From NCBI RefSeq assembly GCF_025847235.1, contig NZ_JAOZEW010000012.1, forward strand, positions 104,797 to 168,796: a DNA stretch of 64,000 nt, written 5' to 3'. The DNA is from Flavobacterium shii. Lineage in GTDB: Bacteria > Bacteroidota > Bacteroidia > Flavobacteriales > Flavobacteriaceae. The notes beneath the pieces are model-generated. The model was given only the letters and a program-made list of their open reading frames with translations, did not search any database and was not told the origin of the DNA. Below are positions 1 to 6,839 of the stretch, piece after piece. The first letter of the stretch is position 1. Each line of letters opens with the position of its first letter. Made by a program: the position numbers and the translations under genes.

Positions 1-678
1 CGGGTGTTTACGTCCTCCTTTTGGTGGTACGTTTACAACTGTTCCTTCTAATAATTTCAATAATGCTTGTTGTACTCCTTCACCCGAAACATCACGTGTT
101 ATTGATGGATTATCGCTCTTACGGGCAATTTTATCTATCTCATCAATAAAAACGATTCCTCTTTCGGCTTTAGCCACATCATAATCGGCAGCTTGAAGCA
201 AACGTGTCAAAATACTCTCTACGTCTTCTCCAACATATCCTGCTTCGGTTAAAACCGTAGCATCAACAATTGCCAATGGAACGTCTAACATTTTTGCAAT
301 GGTTTTTGCCACCAATGTTTTTCCTGTTCCTGTTTGACCAACCATAATGATATTACTTTTTTCTATCTCTACTTCGTCATCCAACTGTTGTTGCATTAAA
401 CGCTTGTAGTGATTATAAACCGCAACCGACATCACTTTTTTAGTTTGATCCTGACCAATTACATATTGATCTAGGAATGCTCTAATCTCTTTTGGTTTCT
501 TTAATATTAAATCACCAACTAATTTAGCACTTCCACTTGATTTTAATTCTTCTAAAACAATTCCGTGTGCTTGCTCGATACACTTATCACAGATATGTGC
601 ATTAATACCAGCAATTAATAAATTGGTCTCTGGCTTTTTTCTCCCACAAAACGAACATTCTAATACTACTTTTGCCAT
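1..678 (-). CDS. clpX: ATP-dependent Clp protease ATP-binding subunit ClpX (N-terminal part, cut by window edge)
   Basis: AAA+ unfoldase that feeds substrates to ClpP in the cytoplasm. The 226 codons present cover the zinc-binding domain (Cys8, Cys11, Cys30, Cys33), Walker A GQTGTGKT at residues 114-121, the pore loop GYVG at 147-150 and Walker B with IVFIDEID at 175-182. The C-terminal half lies beyond position 1. The ATG at 678 gives the usual [12 protein letters not shown] start and sits 13 bases after a TAACTTTG box. clpP is 176 bases upstream on the same strand, and tig lies beyond it, giving the common tig-clpP-clpX order. No frameshift is visible. Identification is firm; completeness cannot be judged. 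Confidence 0.97.
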   Translation of the reverse strand, partial: MAKVVLECSFCGRKKPETNLLIAGINAHICDKCIEQAHGIVLEELKSSGSAKLVGDLILKKPKEIRAFLDQYVIGQDQTKKVMSVAVYNHYKRLMQQQLDDEVEIEKSNIIMVGQTGTGKTLVAKTIAKMLDVPLAIVDATVLTEAGYVGEDVESILTRLLQAADYDVAKAERGIVFIDEIDKIARKSDNPSITRDVSGEGVQQALLKLLEGTVVNVPPKGGRKHP

Positions 679-691
679 CTATATTTAGTTG

Positions 692-699
692 CAAAGTTA
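692..699 (-). promoter_or_regulatory. Putative -7 box of clpX
   Basis: Read on the minus strand this is TAACTTTG, an exact match to the Bacteroidota -7 consensus TAnnTTTG, 13 bases before the clpX ATG. No clear TTG -33 element is seen at the expected spacing, so this is a plausible rather than proven separate promoter for clpX. Confidence 0.4.
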
Positions 700-713
700 C
701 AAAGGCTCTGAGG

Positions 714-743
714 TTCTGAGGTTCCTATATTGGAAACTCAGAA
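714..743. other. Hairpin in the clpP-clpX gap
   Basis: Twelve-base arms (714-725 and 732-743) pair with one mismatch around a 6-base loop. A direct repeat tctgaggt overlaps the left arm. There is no T-run on either side, so it does not look like a normal intrinsic terminator. The rest of the 176-base gap is AT-rich with degenerate copies of tttgnaactt. Confidence 0.45.
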
Positions 744-854
744 CTTAAGACAACCTATAACTTCATTTTATTTTAACCTAAATTTTCATCTTCAAATTTA
801 CAAAACAATGCACTTTGTAACTTAGTGCCTTTGCAACTTTGAACCTTAAAAAAT

Positions 855-1529
855 TTATCCTCTTCTTAAAACCTCATCAATCATTCCGTATTCTTTAGCT
901 TCATCGGCAATCATCCAGTAATCGCGTTCGCTATCTTTATGTACTTTATCAAAAGTTTGTCCTGAGTGATGAGAAATGATATTGTATAATTCATCTTTCA
1001 GTTTCAACATTTCGCGTAAGTTAATTTCCATATCTGTAGCAACTCCTTGAGCTCCTCCAGATGGCTGGTGAATCATTACTCTGGAATGTGGTAAAGCCGA
1101 ACGTTTTCCTGCAGCTCCTGCACATAATAAAACAGCTCCCATAGAAGCAGCCATTCCTGTACAAATTGTTGCTACATCTGGCTTGATATATTGCATTGTA
1201 TCATAAATCCCTAATCCTGCGTAAACACTTCCTCCAGGAGAATTTAGATAAATCTGAATATCTTTAGATGCATCTGCACTTTCTAAAAATAATAATTGTG
1301 CCTGAACAATATTTGCAATTTGATCATCGATTCCTGTTCCAAGGAAAATGATTCTGTCCATCATTAATCTTGAAAAAACGTCCAACTGTGAAATATTCAA
1401 CTGGCGCTCTTCGATAATATATGGAGTCATATTGGTTGGAGTCATTGCACTTACGATTTTATCGTAATACATAGCATTCACTCCTTGGTGCTTTGTAGCA
1501 AATTTTTTAAATTCTTTACCGTAGTTCAT
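855..1529 (-). CDS. clpP: ATP-dependent Clp protease proteolytic subunit ClpP
   Basis: Serine peptidase that forms the tetradecameric barrel degrading proteins delivered by ClpX. The 224-residue product shows the full catalytic triad: Ser129 in GMAASMG, His154 in MIHQPSGG and Asp203 in SERDYW. The LNSPGGSV segment (residues 95-102) is also standard. The N-terminal stretch of about 30 residues before the conserved core is longer than in E. coli, as is usual in this phylum. It lies between tig and clpX on the same strand. A strong terminator after tig suggests clpP has its own promoter, but only an imperfect box (GACCTTTG read on the minus strand, at 1579-1586) was seen. Confidence 0.97.
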   Translation of the reverse strand: MNYGKEFKKFATKHQGVNAMYYDKIVSAMTPTNMTPYIIEERQLNISQLDVFSRLMMDRIIFLGTGIDDQIANIVQAQLLFLESADASKDIQIYLNSPGGSVYAGLGIYDTMQYIKPDVATICTGMAASMGAVLLCAGAAGKRSALPHSRVMIHQPSGGAQGVATDMEINLREMLKLKDELYNIISHHSGQTFDKVHKDSERDYWMIADEAKEYGMIDEVLRRG

Positions 1530-1643
1530 ATTTTTTTGTTCTAAGTTGTACGTTACTATATTCTATATTTCATTTAATCAAAGGTCATACCTCTTTATAA
1601 ACAATGCCAATATGTCTTATTTTAAATTTTAAGCCTAAAAAAA

Positions 1644-1675
1644 GAGCGTCAAAGAAAAATATTCTTTTGACGCTC
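1644..1675 (-). terminator. Intrinsic terminator of tig
   Basis: Ten-base arms gagcgtcaaa (1644-1653) and tttgacgctc (1666-1675) form a stem. On the minus strand the stem is followed by a run of seven T (complement of 1637-1643). It lies 25 bases past the tig stop and before clpP. Confidence 0.85.
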
Positions 1676-1699
1676 AAATATACTTATTTTTTTTAGAAA

Positions 1700-3025
1700 T
1701 TATTCTCCGTAAGAAGCTGCAATAAATTCTTCGTAAGTAACTTCTTTAGTTGTAGGATTTGCTTTTTCTTTAAACAATACCAATAACTTCTCTGCAACTA
1801 CTTGCTCAGAAAGTCTTTTTACTTCTTCTTGGTTTGATAATACTCTTGCAACAATTCCCTGAACTTCTTCATCTGTTGGATTTGTTTGTCCAAATTGAGC
1901 CATTTGTTGTTTGATAGCGTTTGTTGTAAATGCTTTCAAATCTTCAAATGTAATTTGGATATTACTTTGAGCCATTGCTTTTCCTTCAATTAATTGAAAA
2001 CGTAAACCTTTTTCAGATCTTGCGTATTCAACTTCTGCTTCTTCTGGAGATAATTTTTTCTCACCTACAGTTTGCAACCATTTTTTAAGGAATTCAGAAG
2101 GTAATTCAAATTTAGTGCTCTCGATTAAGAAATCCTGAACATCTAATAATAATTTTTGATCTGCTTGTTGTGCAAATTGAAGCTCTGCGTCTTCTTTAAT
2201 TTTCGCTTTCAACTCATCTAATGAAGCTACTTTACCTTCACCAAAAAGTTTATCAAACAATTCTTGGTTTAATTCTGCCAATTCTGCACCGTTGATAGCT
2301 TCGATAGTAAAGTTAACATCTACTTCTAAACCGTGAACGTCATCATGACTTACTTTTAAGTAATCCATTAATTGGTGATCGTCTTCGAATAAACCTTTAG
2401 TATTTACAGTTACAACATCTCCAACTTTTTTACCGATAAATTTATCAGCAGTTTTTTTATCTTTAAAGATAGAAAGAGAGATTGTTGTAGTATTGTTGAT
2501 TCCTTTTTCTTCGTTTGTAAAAGTTCCTGTTAAGTCAGAATCTGCTACAACTACGTCTTGAGGAATTGCTTTTCCAAATTGTTTTTGGATACGCTCTACT
2601 TGACCGTCAATTAATTTATCATCTGCAGTAACGATATATTTAACGATATCATTTTTAGCTTCAAGATCGATTTCAAAGTTTGGCACTAAACCGATTTCAT
2701 ATTCGAATACTAATTCCTCAGCATCCCAATCAAAATTTTCGTTTTCTTTAGCAAGTGGAGTTCCAAGAAGATTTAATCTTTCAGATTGCACAAAACGCTC
2801 CAAAGCCAAATCAACTACTTTCTTAACTTCCTCTTGTTTTAATCCTTTCCCGTATTGTTTTTCAACAAGGTCTTTAGGAACTTGACCTTTTCTAAAACCT
2901 TTTACAGTTGCCAAAGGCATTTTTTCGTTTAATCTTTTTGCTACTTGACCTTTGTAATCCATATGAACAACGTTCAATACAATTGTCTCATTTACTGCGT
3001 TTATTGCTACTCTTTTAATATCCAT
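1700..3025 (-). CDS. tig: Trigger factor (ribosome-associated chaperone)
   Basis: Chaperone that binds nascent chains at the ribosome exit tunnel. The 441-residue product begins with the ribosome-binding domain carrying the signature GFRKGQVP at residues 43-50. The middle region, where the peptidyl-prolyl isomerase domain sits (about 150-240), is strongly diverged and its activity cannot be inferred. The C-terminal chaperone arms are rich in Glu, Lys and Gln and end in KEVTYEEFIAASYGE. The ATG at 3025 is followed directly by the conserved opening. The gene ends in a clear terminator and heads the tig-clpP-clpX run. Confidence 0.95.
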   Translation of the reverse strand: MDIKRVAINAVNETIVLNVVHMDYKGQVAKRLNEKMPLATVKGFRKGQVPKDLVEKQYGKGLKQEEVKKVVDLALERFVQSERLNLLGTPLAKENENFDWDAEELVFEYEIGLVPNFEIDLEAKNDIVKYIVTADDKLIDGQVERIQKQFGKAIPQDVVVADSDLTGTFTNEEKGINNTTTISLSIFKDKKTADKFIGKKVGDVVTVNTKGLFEDDHQLMDYLKVSHDDVHGLEVDVNFTIEAINGAELAELNQELFDKLFGEGKVASLDELKAKIKEDAELQFAQQADQKLLLDVQDFLIESTKFELPSEFLKKWLQTVGEKKLSPEEAEVEYARSEKGLRFQLIEGKAMAQSNIQITFEDLKAFTTNAIKQQMAQFGQTNPTDEEVQGIVARVLSNQEEVKRLSEQVVAEKLLVLFKEKANPTTKEVTYEEFIAASYGE

Positions 3026-3053
3026 CTTCTTCTTTAATTTACATAATAAAATT

Positions 3054-3084
3054 GGGTTGCAAAATTATAAAATTTTTGCAACCC
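3054..3084 (-). promoter_or_regulatory. Palindrome overlapping the probable tig promoter
   Basis: Arms gggttgcaaaa (3054-3064) and ttttgcaaccc (3074-3084) form an 11-base inverted repeat. On the minus strand 3067-3060 reads TAATTTTG, an exact TAnnTTTG box 34 bases before the tig ATG, and TTG triplets occur 16 and 20 bases further upstream. The palindrome thus covers the -7 region. It could be an operator or a terminator hairpin for the upstream YvlD-type gene. Confidence 0.45.
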
Positions 3085-3144
3085 AACCAAGCTTTTTAAT
3101 ATATTGATAAGAAGTGCTTTTTAATGCACTTTCTTCTTACTCAT

Positions 3145-3489
3145 TTATTTATCCTCACCTAACACTTTATATGTAATCGACTGTAGTATAGACAGTACGA
3201 TACTAAAAATTAATGCTGTCCAAAACGAGTCTACCGTAAATCCACCAACAATTTTAGTACACAACAAGATAATTATAGCATTAATAACGAGTAGAAACAA
3301 TCCAAACGTAAGTAAAGTAACTGGCAATGTGAACAATACCAATAATGGTTTGATAAAAACATTAAGCAATCCTAGTACAACCGCAACAATCAAAGCAATA
3401 GTAAAACTAGCAACATGAACGCCTGGCATAAAATGAGCAATTAGCAATACTAAACCTGCGGTAATCAATATTCTTAGTAGTAATTTCAT
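3145..3489 (-). CDS. Small four-helix membrane protein, YvlD/DUF360 type ('phage holin family')
   Basis: A 114-residue integral inner-membrane protein with about four hydrophobic helices and almost no soluble part. The segment NVFIKPLLVLFTLPVTLLTFG (about residues 43-63) matches the conserved core of the YvlD/DUF360 family, which databases label a phage holin superfamily although most members are chromosomal genes of unknown function. There is no endolysin or phage gene nearby, so a lytic role is not supported. It lies alone between tig and a hydrolase, all on the minus strand. A weak hairpin at about 3112-3131 follows the stop. Function unknown; family assignment fairly sure. Confidence 0.8.
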   Translation of the reverse strand: MKLLLRILITAGLVLLIAHFMPGVHVASFTIALIVAVVLGLLNVFIKPLLVLFTLPVTLLTFGLFLLVINAIIILLCTKIVGGFTVDSFWTALIFSIVLSILQSITYKVLGEDK

Positions 3490-3544
3490 CTCTTTAAGTT
3501 TTAAAGTTTATTTAAAAGTAATAAAAATTTTATAAAAAAAGTAA

Positions 3545-4309
3545 TTATTTTTTCAAAAAAGCCATCGACAACTCATAAAACATCTTAGGATTTTCGGCAT
3601 GTAACCAATGCCCAACATTAGGAATTGTCTCAATATTAGAGTTTGGAAAATGTTGCTTTATATTCTCAAAATCAGAATCCAAAATATATCTCGAAGCCCC
3701 TCCTCTAATAAACAAAGTCGGATTATTAAAAACCAGATTCGCATCCAATTCTTTTCCGATAGCTTCTAAGTTCGTATTAAAAACTGGCAAATTAAATCGG
3801 AATGCCAATTGCCCTGGCTCTATCCAATATAGATTTTTCATTAAGAATTGTCTTGTTCCAAAATCCGAAACATATTCTGCCAAAGTGGTCTCAACATCAT
3901 TGCGACTTGGTTTTATCGAAAAGTCTACAGCATTTAATCCAGCCAGAATATCCTGATGGTGTTGCGGATAATATTTAGGAGCAATATCGGCAACAATTAG
4001 CTTATCGACCATTTCAGAATGTTTAGTTGCAAAAAACATTGCCATTTTTCCACCCATTGAATGTCCTATAATATCAACTTTATCTAAATTATTGGCTTGA
4101 CAATATTCGAAAACATCCTGCAACATCGCTTCATAAGTAAATATATCCGAATGAAAACTACGACCATGATTGCGTAAATCCAAAATATGAACCTGAAACC
4201 CCTCAGCAGCAAATTGTGTCCCGAGTGTTTTCCAATTATCAGACATTCCCAGGAATCCATGAAGAATAAGTAACGGTTTGCCTTCACCTTCTATTTTTGA
4301 GTATAACAT
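3545..4309 (-). CDS. Alpha/beta hydrolase, YbfF-like esterase
   Basis: A cytoplasmic 254-residue alpha/beta hydrolase with no signal peptide. The oxyanion segment HGFLGMSDNW starts at residue 17, the strand motif LDLRNHGRS lies at 43-51, the nucleophile elbow GHSMGGKM gives Ser84, and the catalytic His234 is in VGHWLHAENP. This combination is typical of the YbfF group of esterases and thioesterases; the true substrate is not known. The ATG at 4309 begins the conserved N-terminus. A TACCTTTG box lies 39 bases upstream, so the gene is probably transcribed alone. Confidence 0.85.
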   Translation of the reverse strand: MLYSKIEGEGKPLLILHGFLGMSDNWKTLGTQFAAEGFQVHILDLRNHGRSFHSDIFTYEAMLQDVFEYCQANNLDKVDIIGHSMGGKMAMFFATKHSEMVDKLIVADIAPKYYPQHHQDILAGLNAVDFSIKPSRNDVETTLAEYVSDFGTRQFLMKNLYWIEPGQLAFRFNLPVFNTNLEAIGKELDANLVFNNPTLFIRGGASRYILDSDFENIKQHFPNSNIETIPNVGHWLHAENPKMFYELSMAFLKK

Positions 4310-4348
4310 TTAATATAAATTTTATTTTTAATTGACTAAATCATACAA

Positions 4349-4356
4349 CAAAGGTA
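4349..4356 (-). promoter_or_regulatory. Putative -7 box of the alpha/beta hydrolase
   Basis: On the minus strand this is TACCTTTG, matching TAnnTTTG, 39 bases before the ATG at 4309. No convincing -33 element was found. Confidence 0.35.
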
Positions 4357-4397
4357 AAAAACTAATTTAATCTAGCGAATATCACTAAAAGTGGGTA

Positions 4398-4427
4398 TTG
4401 TGACATCGTTATATAAGAGTAATTTTG
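4398..4427 (+). promoter_or_regulatory. Putative promoter of the 4529 lipoprotein gene
   Basis: TTG at 4398-4400 and TAATTTTG at 4420-4427 are separated by 19 bases, fitting the Bacteroidota -33/-7 arrangement. The transcript would start near 4434 and carry a leader of about 95 bases. The 219-base gap holds this and the hydrolase box and nothing else recognisable. Confidence 0.55.
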
Positions 4428-4528
4428 CGCGAGATTTATTTTTTTAATAAGAAAAAATCTAAATCTATTTTAACCAGGTCAATCCAAAAGATTGATAAAA
4501 TACATACCCTTAACTTAAACCCTTTAAA

Positions 4529-5926
4529 ATGATTAAAAAATTATTTTTAGCTTCTGTGATTCTTTCACAGCTTACTATTTCGTGTTCAAGTAATGATGAC
4601 GAAATCATTAAAGACCCTGTTGTCGTAACTCCTCCAGCAGCAGAAACGCTACAAGAACAAATTGCAAGAATTAGCAAACTACCTTATTCTGCCTTAACTC
4701 CAGCTGATCAAAAAGTAAAACTAGAGGTTGAAGCAAATGAAATGCTTTTGCAAATGGACAAATCTAAAACGTCTGGTGCGGTTGAAGCAATGCAAAATTT
4801 AGGAAACTTATTAGGCACTGATGCTGTTGATGTTTTTGGTGGAAAAAATGGTAACAAAATAGAAGACGTTCTTAATGTAGCCGATGTTTATGGTATTTAT
4901 ACTTGGAACAGCACTACCAAAAAGTGGACTAAAACAGCTTCTAGCACAGAATTAAAATTTATTTTCCCAGCTAAAATAAAAGGAACTACTAATGATGCAA
5001 TACTTACATCTAATGCTACAGCATCTACTATAAAAGTAAAACTAGAAGATACTTACGGAAGTTGGTCATATGATCCAATAACCCAAATGTATACTCAAAG
5101 TCCTGCAATAAATGACTACTTCTTTTTACCAACATCAGTTAATGCAACTTTAACAATTGGTGGTGCTCAGGCTGCAACTATTGTTTCTAATACTAAATAT
5201 TCTAACGGAAGCTCAGCTCCGGATGAAGCTAGCTATAAAATGGTATTAAACGACGGATACACTTTCGAAATTAGCGGTAACAAGAAAGCTACAGATAATA
5301 CTGGTAAAGCTTCTTTTACATATAATGGAAAAAACTTAGTAGAATTTGTTGCGGGAAGTACTGCAGACATTGATGGTTTATTAAAAGATGAGCCTCTTGT
5401 TCAATACCAAGGTAAAGCTAATGGATTGGTAAAAATCATGGACAATTTTATTATTGTTGCTGATGCAGATATTACTGCACTATCAAAAGATGACGAAACT
5501 CTAGAAAAAAGCTTAGTTTATCCTGAATATCTTGATTACAATAACCCTAACAATAATTACAAAGCATTTTACACTGCAAGAAATATATACTATCAAAAGT
5601 ATTCTGAAGGTACTGTGGCTAATTATAATAAAAACACAAAACTAATTTTAGTATCTAAAAAAGACGGAACAAAAATAGCAGATATCGTTCAACGTTCAGA
5701 AAAAGGATATAGCTACGCTAATACTTTACCTGTTTGGGTAACTACTAATGGTGGATATTGGTCTTGGGATAGTACAGGAGAGGCATTTACTACTCAACAA
5801 TATGACGAAGTATATTACTTAAAATTCAATGATAATACTCAAGTAGAAATGGGTGCTTATTTCTCTGAAGGGTTTGGTCAATTAGAAACTAAATTCAACG
5901 ATTTCATAAAATCTTTTAACAGATAG
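4529..5926 (+). CDS. Lipoprotein of unknown function
   Basis: A 465-residue protein with a lipoprotein signal peptide; the lipid-modified Cys is Cys19 in LTISCSSNDD, and the Ser-Asn-Asp-Asp run after it suits surface or outer-membrane sorting in this phylum. Residues 45-90 are charged and probably helical. From about residue 120 the chain becomes Thr, Ser, Asn and Tyr rich, with WNSTTKKW and SWSYDPITQMY patterns that suggest beta-rich modules. I do not recognise a domain. It has its own promoter and terminator and is monocistronic. The lipoprotein call is secure; no function is proposed. Confidence 0.85.
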   Translation: MIKKLFLASVILSQLTISCSSNDDEIIKDPVVVTPPAAETLQEQIARISKLPYSALTPADQKVKLEVEANEMLLQMDKSKTSGAVEAMQNLGNLLGTDAVDVFGGKNGNKIEDVLNVADVYGIYTWNSTTKKWTKTASSTELKFIFPAKIKGTTNDAILTSNATASTIKVKLEDTYGSWSYDPITQMYTQSPAINDYFFLPTSVNATLTIGGAQAATIVSNTKYSNGSSAPDEASYKMVLNDGYTFEISGNKKATDNTGKASFTYNGKNLVEFVAGSTADIDGLLKDEPLVQYQGKANGLVKIMDNFIIVADADITALSKDDETLEKSLVYPEYLDYNNPNNNYKAFYTARNIYYQKYSEGTVANYNKNTKLILVSKKDGTKIADIVQRSEKGYSYANTLPVWVTTNGGYWSWDSTGEAFTTQQYDEVYYLKFNDNTQVEMGAYFSEGFGQLETKFNDFIKSFNR

Positions 5927-5950
5927 ATAGAAACAACAAAAGAATGACTT

Positions 5951-5990
5951 AAAGCCGATTTGAAAATAATTCAAATCGGCTTTATTTTTT
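5951..5990 (+). terminator. Intrinsic terminator after the lipoprotein gene
   Basis: Fourteen-base arms (5951-5964 and 5970-5983) around aataa are followed by a T-rich tract. The right arm overlaps the stop codon of the convergent DUF4249 gene, so the hairpin may serve both directions, though the T-tract favours plus-strand transcripts. Confidence 0.85.
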
Positions 5991-6839
5991 TTGCACTGTT
6001 CTAACCTGAACTGTACTTTGTCCATAACCAGCCCAAATACCTACTCCTCCTTTTATATTGGATTTTAAACTTGTATTAGATGGATAAATTGGGTTTTTAC
6101 TATTTACAATTTCATTTTGCCAACTATTCCAGAAATCAAAAGTTTCCTTATTCATAGTTCTTAATTTCACCAAGATCAAATCTCCATCGGTAAAATAAGG
6201 TGTAAATTTAGTTTTAGGGAAAAGCAATATCCCCCTGTTTACTTGCATAGAAACCGAATGAGAATCAAAATTTTTATCATCAAGATTCCCATAAAAAGCA
6301 GGAACAAAAATCGGCTCTTTCTTGTCTATTTTCGTCGCTATCTGGTAATAATTCTTTTCAGTTATCGGATCATCAAATTTTATATGAACATATCCAATAG
6401 TATCTACTACATTCTTCTTTTCGTAGGTTGCGCTTATAATTGGAACCGTTTTAGGAATACTTGTTGAAGCCTCTACTATTCTGTTTAAATATTCAATTTT
6501 TAATGTATAAGTCTTTCCTGCCTTTCCTATAATTTCACTCCCAAAGTATATGAATGGAGGAACTCTGTCATTGTCCTTTTTAACTCTCAAAACTTCTATT
6601 GTCTCTCCATCCGACACAGTTATCTTTGCCGAACGTATCACGTGATCCAGAACATTTGTAGAGTCGATCACATCTTTTATTGGTATCGTACTCGACAATA
6701 TTACCTGCGGACCATCTCCTTCTTCAATCCAGCCTTCAACAGCCAGTTTTGATTCCAGCTTAATCCCGTCGGTAAAAGTGTCATTATTACAACTACATGT
6801 TATAATTATCAAAAGAAATAAAACATTTTTTTTCATCAT
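5982..6839 (-). CDS. DUF4249 lipoprotein, partner of a TonB-dependent receptor
   Basis: A 285-residue lipoprotein; the signal peptide ends at a Cys pair in TCSCNN, with Cys15 or Cys17 as the modified residue. After that, LESKLAVEGWIEEGDGP and the pattern of beta strands match the DUF4249 family, whose members are encoded beside TonB-dependent receptors. The start ATGATG at 6839 directly follows the receptor's TAG stop with no spacer, which implies co-transcription and coupled translation. By analogy with SusC/SusD pairs it is probably an accessory surface or periplasmic lipoprotein of the receptor; the substrate is unknown. Confidence 0.85.
   Translation of the reverse strand: MMKKNVLFLLIIITCSCNNDTFTDGIKLESKLAVEGWIEEGDGPQVILSSTIPIKDVIDSTNVLDHVIRSAKITVSDGETIEVLRVKKDNDRVPPFIYFGSEIIGKAGKTYTLKIEYLNRIVEASTSIPKTVPIISATYEKKNVVDTIGYVHIKFDDPITEKNYYQIATKIDKKEPIFVPAFYGNLDDKNFDSHSVSMQVNRGILLFPKTKFTPYFTDGDLILVKLRTMNKETFDFWNSWQNEIVNSKNPIYPSNTSLKSNIKGGVGIWAGYGQSTVQVRTVQKK

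Noticed and set aside
3145..3489. Holin-like protein as a sign of prophage
   Set aside because: The family name is misleading: YvlD/DUF360 proteins are mostly chromosomal, and no integrase, capsid or lysin gene is nearby.
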